64,000 bases of DNA from Myxococcales bacterium (lineage in GTDB: Bacteria > Myxococcota_A > Polyangia > Haliangiales > Haliangiaceae), in the NCBI GenBank assembly GCA_016717005.1, contig JADJUF010000037.1, positions 186,001 through 250,000 of the forward strand, given 5' to 3'. The notes beneath the pieces are model-generated. The model was not told where the DNA came from. It saw only the letters and a program-made list of their open reading frames with translations, and searched no databases. The first letter of the stretch is position 1; each line of letters opens with the position of its first letter. Shown piece by piece: positions 52,086 through 60,889 of the stretch. The position numbers and the translations under genes are program-made.

Positions 52086-53588
52086 CTAGCTGAGGCGGAG
52101 GCGGGCGAAGCTGCGCTCGCCGGGGTCGAGGCCGAACAGCCGATCCGCGGGATCGACCGGCTGGCCGCGGTAGACGACGTCGGTGTCGCGCAGCCCGAGG
52201 TAGGCCTTCATGCTGCGCGCGGCGCGGCGGCCCGCGCCCATGGCCTCGATCACCGTGGCGGCGCCGGTGACGATGTCGCCGCCGGCGTAGACCCCGGCCA
52301 TCGAGGTCGCGAGCTGGTCGTCGCAGGCGATGTAGCCGCGCTTGTCGAGCGCCAGCTTCGAGGTCTGGCCGATGATCGGGTTGGCGTTGGTGCCGATCGC
52401 GAACACGATCAGGTCGGCCTCGACGTCGTGCTCGCTGCCCGGCAGCGGCACCGGGCTGCGGCGGCCGCTGGCGTCGGGCTCGCCCAGGGTCATGCGGATG
52501 CAGCGGAGGCCGCGGACGTTGCCGGCGGCGTCGCCGAGCACCTCGACCGGGTGGGTCAGCCAGTGGAAGACGACGCCCTCCTGCTCGGCGTGGTGGAGCT
52601 CCTCGACCCGGGCCGGGCTCTCGGCCTGGGTGCGCCGGTAGATGCAGCTGACCTCGTCGGCGCCGAGCCGCAGGCACACCCGCATCGCGTCCATCGCGGT
52701 GTTGCCCGAGCCGATCACCGCGACCTTGCGCCCCATCGGCATCGGCGTGTCGTGGCCGGCCTCGCGCGCGCGCATCAGGTTGCAGCGGGTCAGGAGCTCG
52801 TTGGCCGACAGCACGCCGTTGAGCGAGTCGCCGGGGATGCCGAGCATGCGCGGGTAGCCGGCGCCGGTGCCGATGAAGACCGCGTGGTAGCCGAGCTCGG
52901 TGACCATCTGCTCGATCGTGAACAGCCGCCCGACCAGGGTGTTGCACTCGAAGCGCACGCCGAGCGCGGCGAGGTTCGCGATCTCGGCGTCGATGACCTC
53001 GTTGGGCAGGCGGAAGTCGGGGATGCCGTAGCGCAGGACGCCGCCGGGCTGGTGGAACGCCTCGTAGACGGTGACCTCGCAGCCGGCCTTGGCCATGTCG
53101 GCGGCGCAGGCCATGCCGGCCGGGCCCGAGCCGACCACGCCGACCTTGTAGCCGCGCGGCTCGATCGGCGGCACCCGGAACCACTGCTCGGCGATCGCCT
53201 GGTCGCCGACCCAGCGCTCGAGCCGCCCGATCGCGACCGGCTGCAGCGACTCGCCGACCGCGCACGGGCCCTCGCACTGGTTCTCCTGCGGGCAGACGCG
53301 ACCGCAGATCGCCGGCAGCAGGCTGGTCGCGCTGATCACGTCGTACGCGCCGCGGGGGTCGTGCTCGCCGATCTTCTTGATGAACGCGGGGATGTCGATC
53401 CCGACCGGGCAGCCGGCGACGCACTTGGGATCCTCGCAGAACAGGCAGCGCTCGGACTCGCGCAGCGCATCGCCGCGATCGTAGCCGTGGCTGACCTCGG
53501 CGAAGTTCCGGGCCCGCTCGAGCGGGTCCTGCTCCCGCACCGGCGTGCGCTGCTGCGGGATGGTGCGGATGGTGCGCTTCTTCGCCAT
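52086..53588 (-). CDS. nfnB: NfnB-like NADPH-linked flavoprotein (glutamate synthase small-subunit type)
   Basis: A 500-residue protein. The N-terminal region carries two [4Fe-4S] clusters (C48xxC51xxxxC56xxxC60; C95xxxC99xxxxxC105xxxC109). It is followed by FAD domain VGVVGSGPAGMACAADMAKAGCEVTVYE, an NADPH domain VAVIGSGNTAMDAMRVC and IYRRTQAESPARVEE, and the FAD tail MAGVYAGGDIVTGAATVIEAMGAGRRAA. GltD-like proteins of this length occur as the beta subunit of NfnAB (NADH-dependent reduced ferredoxin:NADP+ oxidoreductase). The matching NfnA is the next gene upstream, which supports nfnB over GltD. Confidence 0.85.
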   Translation of the reverse strand: MAKKRTIRTIPQQRTPVREQDPLERARNFAEVSHGYDRGDALRESERCLFCEDPKCVAGCPVGIDIPAFIKKIGEHDPRGAYDVISATSLLPAICGRVCPQENQCEGPCAVGESLQPVAIGRLERWVGDQAIAEQWFRVPPIEPRGYKVGVVGSGPAGMACAADMAKAGCEVTVYEAFHQPGGVLRYGIPDFRLPNEVIDAEIANLAALGVRFECNTLVGRLFTIEQMVTELGYHAVFIGTGAGYPRMLGIPGDSLNGVLSANELLTRCNLMRAREAGHDTPMPMGRKVAVIGSGNTAMDAMRVCLRLGADEVSCIYRRTQAESPARVEELHHAEQEGVVFHWLTHPVEVLGDAAGNVRGLRCIRMTLGEPDASGRRSPVPLPGSEHDVEADLIVFAIGTNANPIIGQTSKLALDKRGYIACDDQLATSMAGVYAGGDIVTGAATVIEAMGAGRRAARSMKAYLGLRDTDVVYRGQPVDPADRLFGLDPGERSFARLRLS

Positions 53589-53663
53589 CGTGGTCTCCAG
53601 CTCAGAGCGGGTAGGCGTTTCGGTCGAGCGCGGGTGCGGGCGGCGGGGCTCGGGGCTCGCGTG

Positions 53664-53722
53664 TCGGGTCTCGGGTCTCGGGTCTCGGGTCTCGGGTCTC
53701 GGGTCTCGGGTCTCGGGGGTCT
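53664..53722. repeat. 7-bp microsatellite GGGTCTC
   Basis: About seven copies of GGGTCTC in the spacer between nfnB and nfnA (219 bases). On the minus strand it reads GAGACCC repeats. The unit GAGACC/GGTCTC is a type-IIS recognition-like motif but more likely slipped replication. Confidence 0.85.
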
Positions 53723-53807
53723 CGGGCGGCGGGGCTCGGGTGTCGGTCTCGGTCTCGGTCTGGGGTGGCGGGGCTCGCCCCGACGGCGCGGACCTGAGGT
53801 TCAGGAG

Positions 53808-54662
53808 TCACGGGTGGCGGGCGCGGCAGCTCTGTTGCCAGCGCTCGAGCGCGGCCTTCTCGTCGGTGACGTAGCGGCGCAGCCGCAGCATCAGGTCGTC
53901 GAAGTCGACCTCGTGGCCGTCGAAGTCTGGGCCATCGACGCACGCGAACTTGACCTTGGTGCCGATGTTGACCCGGCAGCCGCCGCACATCCCGGTGCCG
54001 TCGACCATCACCGGGTTGAGGCTGACGATCGTCTTGATGTGGTGCGGCCGGGTGGCCTCGGCGCACGCCTTCATCATGACCGGCGGGCCGATCGCGATCA
54101 GCTGCTCGAGATCGGGGTGGGCCTCGATCGTGCGGCGGATGCCCTCGGTGACCAGGCCCTTGATGCCGGCCGAGCCGTCGTCGGTGCACACGATCAGCTC
54201 GTCGCAGTACGCCCGGAACTTGTCCTCCCAGAACACCAGCTCGCGGTTGCGGAAGCCGAGCACGCCGATCACGTAGGCGCCGTGCTCCTTGAGCGCGCGG
54301 GCCTGCGGGAAGATCGGCGCGACCCCGAGCCCGCCGCCGACGACCGCGGCCTTGCGCACGCCGGCGACGTGGGACGGCACGCCCATCGGCCCGGTGACGC
54401 CGTAGAGCCTGGCCCCGACCTGGCAGGCCTGCTGCATCTCGCGGGTGGTCTTGCCGACCGCCTGGATGACCAGCGAGATGGTGCCGCGCCCGACGTCGAA
54501 GTCGGCGATCGTCAGCGGGATGCGCTCGCCGTCGGCGTGCGACATCACGATCACGAACTGCCCCGGCCGCGCCGCCCGGGCCATCATCGGATGACGCACC
54601 TCGATCAGGAACGTCGCGTCGGAGAAGTCCTCGCGGCTGACGATCTCGAAGCTCTCGCTCAT
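53808..54662 (-). CDS. nfnA: NfnA-like FAD/[2Fe-2S] subunit
   Basis: A 284-residue protein with the ferredoxin-NADP reductase fold: RPGQFVIVMSHADGERIPLTIADFD (FAD), AAVVGGGLGVAPIFPQARALKEHG (NAD) and a C-terminal [2Fe-2S] segment DGTGMCGGCRVNIG with C226, C229, C241 and Asp221 (three Cys plus one Asp are known ligands in Thermotoga NfnA). NfnAB couples NADH and reduced ferredoxin to NADP+ in a flavin-bifurcation reaction. An AGGA ribosome site precedes the ATG. Adjacent to nfnB and the ferredoxin-reducing Kor genes. Confidence 0.85.
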   Translation of the reverse strand: MSESFEIVSREDFSDATFLIEVRHPMMARAARPGQFVIVMSHADGERIPLTIADFDVGRGTISLVIQAVGKTTREMQQACQVGARLYGVTGPMGVPSHVAGVRKAAVVGGGLGVAPIFPQARALKEHGAYVIGVLGFRNRELVFWEDKFRAYCDELIVCTDDGSAGIKGLVTEGIRRTIEAHPDLEQLIAIGPPVMMKACAEATRPHHIKTIVSLNPVMVDGTGMCGGCRVNIGTKVKFACVDGPDFDGHEVDFDDLMLRLRRYVTDEKAALERWQQSCRARHP

Positions 54663-54707
54663 GTCCTGATCTCGGTGGTAGAGGGCCCAGGAAGCGTGGT
54701 CGAGGCC

Positions 54708-54713
54708 ACCCTA
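54708..54713 (-). promoter_or_regulatory. Possible -10 box of the nfnA operon
   Basis: TAGGGT on the minus strand. A start about 7 bases on (near 54701) would put the FNR-like site at 54731-54752 centred near -41, the class-II activator position. Weak on its own; supported by that spacing. Confidence 0.35.
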
Positions 54714-54730
54714 CGCACCCGCGCCGAGGC

Positions 54731-54752
54731 CGACTTGACGACGGACAAGTCG
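54731..54752. promoter_or_regulatory. Imperfect FNR/CRP-type palindrome (site 1)
   Basis: Arms CGACTTG (54731-54737) and CAAGTCG (54746-54752) around ACGACGGA. It has the same arms as the perfect site at 54814-54833; the core reads TTGAC-GACG-GACAA, two bases off the FNR consensus. Confidence 0.55.
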
Positions 54753-54813
54753 GAGCACGCATCTCGACGGCCCCCGCCCAGCGAGAGCGGATTGCACCCG
54801 CGCGGTCGGCTCC

Positions 54814-54833
54814 GACTTGATCGCGATCAAGTC
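54814..54833. promoter_or_regulatory. Perfect FNR-type box (site 2)
   Basis: GACTTGATCGCGATCAAGTC is a perfect 20-bp palindrome containing TTGAT-CGCG-ATCAA, the exact FNR/ANR-family consensus (TTGAT-N4-ATCAA). It lies about 152-171 bases upstream of nfnA, 82 bases from site 1. FNR-family regulators respond to oxygen or nitric oxide; which regulator binds here is not known. Confidence 0.65.
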
Positions 54834-54959
54834 CTGGAGTCGGCGCCGATGCCCGTCGCGCGGGGTTGCAGACCGCCATGCCGCGCCGAGTCGTGTCGCG
54901 CACGTGCCATGCGCGGCGCCGGCAATGACAGTCCGCCGGTAGGTGGCTGGTCCCTGAGC

Positions 54960-55470
54960 GCTGATGGAGTTGCCGCGGTGTGGACAGCCACACCGCAGCC
55001 CGCGTGGATGGCGTGCCGGTCGCGCCGGCATGCGGTGTGCCTGACCCACACCGCTTGGACACCGGCGACGCGTACGAGCGGTCAAGCGGCGATCGCGTGG
55101 GCGCCGGTGCCCACAACCCCACAGCGCCGCTGGTTCCGTCAGTTTGAGTTGATCGTCCGGAGACCCTGAGGCCGCTAGCCCAGAACCGATCCAGGTGAGC
55201 CGCCCCAGCGTCCGTCCAGGACGCCTGGATCGGGTCCGCTCCGTCGTTCTCTCTCTCAAGGATCAAGAACGATCACGGGCCGGCGGGCGCTGTGGGGTTG
55301 TGGTCACCGGCGCCCACGCGATCGCGGCGCACCGGCGCTACTCGCCTCCGAGGATGGGGCGATGTAATTGTCGTCGCTGGGGAGATGTAGTTGTCGCTCA
55401 GCACCAGGCTCGCCGCCATCGCGGGCGGCGGTGTGGCTGTCCACACCGTGTCAACTCCACCAGCGCTCCG
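54960..55470. repeat. ~490-bp imperfect inverted repeat
   Basis: Arm 1 (54967-54997, GTGTGGACAGCCACACCGC part) matches the reverse complement of 55427-55457. A second stretch matches 55087-55125 against 55292-55330 (GATCGCGTGGGCGCCGGTG part). The centre is a hairpin CCGATCCAGG (55186-55195) with CCTGGATCGG (55224-55233). The axis is near 55210 for all three, so it is one long palindrome with eroded gaps. No gene inside. Confidence 0.8.
55355..55405. repeat. Short direct repeat GATGTA(A/G)TTGTCG
   Basis: GATGTAATTGTCGTCGCTGGGGA and GATGTAGTTGTCGCTCAGC, about 24 bases apart in the right arm of the inverted repeat. Confidence 0.6.
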
Positions 55471-55496
55471 GGATCCAGTCCGCACGCATCCGCATC

Positions 55497-56215
55497 CTCC
55501 TCGCCGTTCGTCCCTCGCCGCTCGTCACCCGCCGCCCGCCGCTCGCTACCCGCCGCTCGACGCTCGACACCCCCGCTCGATACCCACCGCTCGCCGCTCG
55601 TCACCCGCCGCTCGTCACGCCGTGCCCTCGCCGCTCGTCACCCCGCCGCTCGATACCCACCGCTCGCCGCTCGTCACCCGCCGGTCGTCACCCGCCGCTC
55701 GTCACCCGCCGCTCGTCACCCGCCGGTCGTCACCCGCCGGTCGTCACCCGCCGGTCGTCACCCGCCGCTCGTCACCCGCCGCTCGTCACCCGCCTCGCCG
55801 CTCGTCACCCGCCGCTCGTCACCCGCCGCTCGTCACCCGCCGCTCGTCACCCGCCGCTCATCACCCGCCGGTCGTCACCCGCCGGTCGTCACCCGCCGGT
55901 CGTCACCCGCCGCTCGTCACCCGCCGCTCGTCACCCGCCGGTCGTCACCCGCCGCTCGTCACCCGTCGCTCGTCACCCGTCGCTCGTCACCCGCTCGTCA
56001 CCCGCCGCTCGCACCCGCCGCTCGTCACCCTGGTCATCACCCGCCGGTCGTCACCCGCCGCTCGTCACCCGCCGCTCGTCACCCGCCGGTCGTCACCCGC
56101 CGGTCGTCACCCGCTGGTCGTCACCCGCCGCTCGACACCCGCCGACCGCCGGTCATCACCCGCCGCTCGTTACCCGCCGCATGTCGCTCGTCACCCGCCG
56201 CATGTCGGCCCCCGA
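55497..56215. repeat. 15-bp minisatellite (CGCTCGTCACCCGCC)
   Basis: Roughly 45 units of CGCTCGTCACCCGCC with CGGTCGTCACCCGCC variants and a few irregular units (for example CGCTCGATACCCACC). Frames stay open across it on both strands because the unit is 15 bases; none has independent coding support. It is immediately upstream of the RAYT transposase. Confidence 0.92.
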
Positions 56216-56249
56216 ACATCTTTGTCGCTCAATCTTGGCGATTTTGGAC

Positions 56250-56277
56250 TTGCCCGTGGCGCAATCGAACGTATATT
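56250..56277 (+). promoter_or_regulatory. Promoter of the RAYT gene
   Basis: TTGCCC (-35), 16-base spacer, TATATT (-10, 56272-56277), in an AT-richer patch just before the gene. Confidence 0.55.
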
Positions 56278-56279
56278 AG

Positions 56280-56295
56280 CCCAATCATGATTGGG
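56280..56295. promoter_or_regulatory. Palindrome over the RAYT start codon
   Basis: CCCAATCATGATTGGG is a perfect 16-bp palindrome with the ATG at its centre. It could be an autoregulatory operator or RNA hairpin limiting translation. Confidence 0.55.
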
Positions 56296-57030
56296 CGGCG
56301 GCGAGGACAGCAACTGGAGTTCGTGGTGACCAAGACGCGGGCCGGTCATGGCGGTCGGCGCAAGGGCGCGGGCCGCAAGCGGCGAGGCGCACAGACGCCG
56401 CCGCACCGCGCTCGACCTGTTCACGATCCGCGGCAACCGGTGCACGTCGTGCTCAAGGTCGTCGGCGACGTCGGGCGGCTGCGGCGGCGCAGCGCGTATC
56501 AAGCGATGCGCTGGGCGATGGTCCGCGCGCTTGGGCGTCACGACTTCCGCGTGGTCCACGTGTCGATCCAGGGCAATCACATCCACCTCTTGTGCGAGGC
56601 GGACGACCGCCTCGCGCTGGCGAACGGCGTGCGCGGCCTGTGCATCTCGGCGGCGCGGCGGCTGAACCTGGCGATCTCCGAGGAGCGCGGCGTCAAGCGC
56701 CGCGGCCGGGTGTTCGCGGCGCGCTACCACGCCACGCCGGTCACGACTCCGCGCCAGGCGCGCAATGCGCTGGCGTACGTGCTCAACAACTGGCGGCGGC
56801 ACCGCGCCGATCACGCGGCGCTCGGTCAGCGCCGCGCGCAGGTCGACCCGTGCTCGACCGCGGTGTGGTTCGTCGGCTGGGCCGAGCGCGACGGCGTGCC
56901 GTTCGCGTGGCCGCGCGGCTTCGAGCCGCTGCCGTCAGCGCGGCCGCAGACGTGGCTGCTCGCCGACGGCTGGCGCCGCGGCGGTGCGCCACCGAGCCTG
57001 TGGCAGGTGCCGGGGGCGATCGACGGCTGA
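56287..57030 (+). CDS. RAYT-type (REP-associated) Y1 transposase
   Basis: A 247-residue protein. The HUH motif is GNHIHLL (His98, His100) and the catalytic Tyr is probably Tyr164 in YVLNNWRRH. The basic N-terminus (GGRRKGAGRKRR) and the C-terminus (ARPQTWLLADGWRRGG...WQVPG) match the RAYT family of IS200-like single-strand transposases, which act on palindromic REP elements rather than on their own ends. Its gene is flanked by a 15-bp array upstream and a 60-bp array downstream. Third-position GC and local AT-rich promoter differ from neighbours, hinting at acquisition. Confidence 0.85.
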   Translation: MIGRRRGQQLEFVVTKTRAGHGGRRKGAGRKRRGAQTPPHRARPVHDPRQPVHVVLKVVGDVGRLRRRSAYQAMRWAMVRALGRHDFRVVHVSIQGNHIHLLCEADDRLALANGVRGLCISAARRLNLAISEERGVKRRGRVFAARYHATPVTTPRQARNALAYVLNNWRRHRADHAALGQRRAQVDPCSTAVWFVGWAERDGVPFAWPRGFEPLPSARPQTWLLADGWRRGGAPPSLWQVPGAIDG

Positions 57031-57039
57031 CCGATGGGA

Positions 57040-57530
57040 ACGGCACTGCGGGCCGCAGGCCGGGCGCGACGGGCCGCCGGCTGGGCACAGCGGGCCGCCG
57101 GCTGGCACCGCGGGCCGCAGGCCGGGCGCGACGGGCCGCCGGCTGGGCACAGCGGGCCGCCGGCTGGCACTGCGGGCCGCAGGCCGGGCGCGACGGGCCG
57201 CACGCCGCCGGGCGCGACGGGCCGCCGGCTGGGCACAGCGGGCCGCAGGCTGGCACTGCGGGCCGCAGGCCGGGCGCGACGGGCCGCACGCCGCCGGGCG
57301 CGACGGGCCGCCGGCTGGGCACAGCGGGCCGCAGGCTGGCACTGCGAGCAGGCCGGGCGCGACGGGCCGCCGGCTGGGCACAGCGGGCCGCAGGCTGGCA
57401 CCGCGGGCCGCAGGCCGGGCGCCGCGGGCCGCCGGCTGGGCACAGCGGGCCGCCGGCTGGCACTGCGGGCCGCAGGCCGGGCGCGACGGGCCGCCGGCTG
57501 GGCGCCGCGGGCCGCAGGCCGGGCGTGACG
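57040..57530. repeat. ~60-bp GC-rich minisatellite downstream of the RAYT gene
   Basis: About eight units anchored on GGGCACAGCGGGCCG at 57084, 57146, 57232, 57318, 57377 and 57439; spacing 59-86 because some units carry an extra 24-base insertion (GGGCCGCACGCCGCCGGGCG). Units hold GGCCGCCGGC-type palindromes, like REP elements in shape though not in sequence. Confidence 0.85.
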
Positions 57531-57577
57531 GGCCGACCGACCGCGTACGCTGCGGTGAGTCGAGCTTGTCCAGAGCG

Positions 57578-58786
57578 TCAGAACGCCAGGACCGCGGCGG
57601 CCTGGAGGCAGCCGACGCCGCCGCCGAGCACGCCGCCGACGAGGATGAGCGTGAGCTCGTCCTGCTGGAAGACGCCGCGGAGCAGGCGCTCGAACTCGGG
57701 CTTGGGCAGCTCGCCGAGCTTGCGCTCGACGGTGTTCTGGATGTCGAGGGCGCCCTGCAGGTAGGCCTCGACCTCGGGCCGGATCCGCGGCGCCAGGTCG
57801 AACAAGCGCGCGACGATCTGCGCCTTGATCGTGGCGCGGACCTCGTCGGAGATCGGCATGGGCACGAGGCCGCGGACCTGCTCCCACTCGGCGTCGAGGC
57901 GACGCTCGATCGAGGCCCGCACGGCGGCGGCGAGGCGCTCGCCGCGCTCGCCGGCGGTCAGGAAGTCGATCACGGTCCTGGGCGTGATCACCTCGGCCGC
58001 GGTGGTGGCGCCGTAGTCGGCGGCGATCTCGGCCTGGCGCTTGGGGAACAGGCCCTGGTACCGGACCAGGCCCAGGTAACGGCGCGGCTCCATCGGCCGG
58101 AAGATCATCTGGATCGCGAGCCAGTTGGTGATCAGCCCGACGATGACGCCGAAGATCGGCATCACCCACCAGAACTGGAACAGGCCCCAGACCGCGATCT
58201 GGCCGAAGCCGATGATCGCGCCGAACAGCCCGCCCGACCACTCGATGAACCGGAACTCGTTCTTGCCGATCTGCTGGGTCAGGCGCGCCAGTCGCTCGAC
58301 GTTGGGGCCGCTGAGCTGGGCCTTGACCAGATCCTGCAGGTCCAGGATCTCGGCGGCGGTGCCCTGCACGTCGGCGATCACGCCCTTGGCCACGGCCCGG
58401 GACCGCTGCTTGACCTGCGCGATCACCATCTCCTGCATCGGCGGCGGCAGCTTGTCCCAGGCCCCGGCCATGACCGTGTTCGCGACCTCGGCCACCAGCG
58501 CCGGCACCTCAGCGTCGAGCACCGGCGCCACCAGCGGATCGATCTGATCGATGTCGGCGCGCTCGACCAGCTCCTGCGACGACAGCAGGTCGTCCTTGGC
58601 GATCCGCCCGAGGTTGGTCGCGAACTTGTCGGAGTGGTGGAACAGGATGCCCTGCCACCCGAGCGGCCCGATGCCGACCCGCTTGGCGGGCCAGAAGATC
58701 ATCTTCACCGCCTGCCAGTTGGTCAGGAAGCCGATGAACGCGCTGATCGAAGGGACGACGAGGACCAGGTAGAGCCAGTAGGGCAT
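57578..58786 (-). CDS. DUF445 family membrane protein
   Basis: A 402-residue protein. Two DUF445 signature segments: GFLTNWQAVKMIFWPAKR and GLITNWLAIQMIFRPMEPRR. Hydrophobic helices flank the first and middle (PYWLYLVLVVPSISAFIGF; GGLFGAIIGFGQIAVWGLFQFWW; PIFGVIVGLITNWLAIQ), with helical hairpins between and a C-terminal hydrophobic tail (TLILVGGVLGGGVGCLQAAAVLAF). The family is inner-membrane and of uncertain function. It is followed on the minus strand by the RAYT repeats. Confidence 0.9.
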   Translation of the reverse strand: MPYWLYLVLVVPSISAFIGFLTNWQAVKMIFWPAKRVGIGPLGWQGILFHHSDKFATNLGRIAKDDLLSSQELVERADIDQIDPLVAPVLDAEVPALVAEVANTVMAGAWDKLPPPMQEMVIAQVKQRSRAVAKGVIADVQGTAAEILDLQDLVKAQLSGPNVERLARLTQQIGKNEFRFIEWSGGLFGAIIGFGQIAVWGLFQFWWVMPIFGVIVGLITNWLAIQMIFRPMEPRRYLGLVRYQGLFPKRQAEIAADYGATTAAEVITPRTVIDFLTAGERGERLAAAVRASIERRLDAEWEQVRGLVPMPISDEVRATIKAQIVARLFDLAPRIRPEVEAYLQGALDIQNTVERKLGELPKPEFERLLRGVFQQDELTLILVGGVLGGGVGCLQAAAVLAF

Positions 58787-58849
58787 GGCGATGCCGGGCC
58801 AGCATAGACCATCGCGGCGGCCGGGGTCCGCACGGCGCCCGCGATCGTC

Positions 58850-59005
58850 ACCGCGATCGGCGCCCGCGATCGGCGCCCGCGATCGGCGCCCGCGATCGTC
58901 GCCCGCGATCGTCGCCCGCGATCGGCGCCCGCGATCGGCGCCCGCGATCGTCGCCCGCGATCGGCGCCCGCGATCGGCGCCCGCGATCGTCGCCCGCGGG
59001 CGGCG
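58850..59005. repeat. 13-bp minisatellite (GATCGGCGCCCGC)
   Basis: About 12 units of GATCGGCGCCCGC with GATCGTCGCCCGC variants, between the DUF445 and MFS genes. Spans most of the 241-base gap. Confidence 0.88.
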
Positions 59006-59027
59006 CCCGCCGCGCCTCCAGCGGCAG

Positions 59028-60769
59028 CTACTCGACCGGCGGCGCCGGGCCGATCGTGGTCCGGCGCAGCGGCAAGGCCGGCAGCGCCAGCGCCACCAGG
59101 AGCGCGGCCAGCGCGAACAGCGCGCTCAGCCGGAAGATGCGCTGGCTGGCGTCGGTGAACGCCTGCTTGATGCCGCGGCTGGTGCGGGCGACGCCGGCGA
59201 GCGCGGCCTGACGGCCCTGCTCAAGCCCAGGCCGGGCGTCGGGCGGCGCGGCCGCGACGCGCTGGTCGAAGTCGGCCTCGACCGCGGCCCGGGCCGCGGC
59301 GGCGTCGAAGCGCGAGGTCGGCCGATCCCCGTCCGCCGGCGGGGCCGCGGACGGCCGATCCCCGTCCGTCGGCGGGGCCGGGGCCGGCGCGCGCCCGCGG
59401 TCGGCGCGCCCGGCGGCGGCGGCGCGGCGTCGAGGTAGTGGTGCATCCGGGTCGCCAGCCCGCTCGCGAAGACCGTGCCGATGATCGCGATGCCGATGGT
59501 CGCGCCCATCTGGCGCGAGAAGGTCGCGGTCGCGGTGGCGACGCCGATCTGCCGCAGCTCGACGGCGTTCTGGATCGCCAGGGTGAACAGCGGGATGCAC
59601 GGGCCCAGGCCCATGCCGACGAGCACCATCTTCAGCGACACGCCGGCCTGGGTCGACGACGGCGACAGCGTGAAGCCGACCACCAGGTACGCGACGATCT
59701 GCACCACCAGCGCGATCAGGATGATCGGCTTGTACTTGCCGATCCGGGCCACGATCTGGCCGGCGGTGATGTTGGCGGCGACCAGGCCGAAGGTCAGCGG
59801 CATCGTCGTGAGGCCGGCGTCGGTCGCCGACAGGCCGACGACGTTGACCATGAACACCGGCAGGAACACGATCGCGCCCAGGAACGCCAGGCCGGCGGTG
59901 AACGCCGCCAGGTTGCCGATCGCGAAGGTCTTGTTGCGGAACAGCGCGAAGTCGAGGATCGGCTCGCGCACGCGCCGCTCGATCACGACGAACGCGGCGG
60001 TGCCGAGCGCGGCGACCGCGAACAGGCCGAGGATCTGCTGGGACGCCCACGGCCAGCCCGCGGCGTTGCGGGCGTGGGCGCCGTGGCCGAGGCTGAGCGC
60101 GAGCAGCAGCGGCACCATCCCGACCACCAGCGCGACCGAGCCGGCGACGTCGAGCGAGGCCGGGCCGGTGCGCGGCCGGCGCAGCATCGGCATGTTGGCG
60201 ACCGCGAACCCGATCGCGATCACGCCGACCGGCAGGTTGACGAAGAACACCCAGTGCCAGCTGGCGTGATCGGTGAGGAAGCCGCCGACCAGCGGGCCGA
60301 CCACGCTGGCGAGCCCGAAGACCCCGCCGAACAGGCCCTGGTACTTGCCGCGCTCGGCCGGCGCGAACAGGTCGGCGACCACCGCGAACGCGTTGGTGAA
60401 CAGCGACGCCGAGCCGATGCCCTGGACCGCGCGGAACAGGATCAGCTGCAGCGTCGTCTGGGCCGCGCCGCACAGCACCGAGCCGAGCAAGAAGATCGAC
60501 ATGCCGGCGATCAGGATCGGCTTGCGCCCGTACAGGTCCGAGAGCTTGCCCCACAGCGGCACCAGCACCGTCGACGCCACCAGGTACGCGGTCGTGATCC
60601 ACACGTACAGCGACGGCGCGATGTGCAGGTCGCGCTGGATCTTGGGGCCGGCGGTGGCGACGATCGTCGAGTCGAGCGCCGCCAGCAGCAGGCCGAGCAG
60701 CGCCGCGACCATCGTCGCGACCCGCTGGCGACGGGTGAGCTCGGGCAAGGCGCCAGGCGGTGCGGACAT
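59028..60769 (-). CDS. MFS drug exporter (EmrB/QacA type) with a frameshift
   Basis: Translated from the ATG at 60769, the protein has the DHA2 features: LLGLLLAALDSTIVATAGPKI, LWGKLSDLYGRKPILIAG, QGIGSASLFTNAFAVVADLFAPAERGKYQGLFGG, VGPLVGGFLTDHASWHWVFFVNLPVGV (motif C/5) and about 13 transmembrane helices. The frame then fails near 59400-59420: the next helix (TDASQRIFRLSALFALAALLVALALPALP) that should complete the protein is in the -1 frame. The break is at GCCCGGCGGCGGCGGCGCGG, a slippery low-complexity stretch: sequencing error, real indel or a programmed -1 shift. The exporter is probably functional only if the frame is restored. Confidence 0.75.
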
Positions 60770-60889
60770 CGGCGCGCAGTCTCGCAGCCTTCGGACGCGC
60801 GTCAAGGCGGGCGCCGGCACGATCTGCGCCCCGTGATCGTCGCTGTCGTCGCCCGGATCGCCCTCGGCGCGATCGAGATCGCCAACCCG

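Noticed and set aside
55195..56286. Long open frame joining the 15-bp array to the RAYT protein
   Set aside because: The repeat peptide (RRSSPAARHPP) is low complexity in all frames, and the RAYT promoter and ATG at 56287 fit a start after the array.
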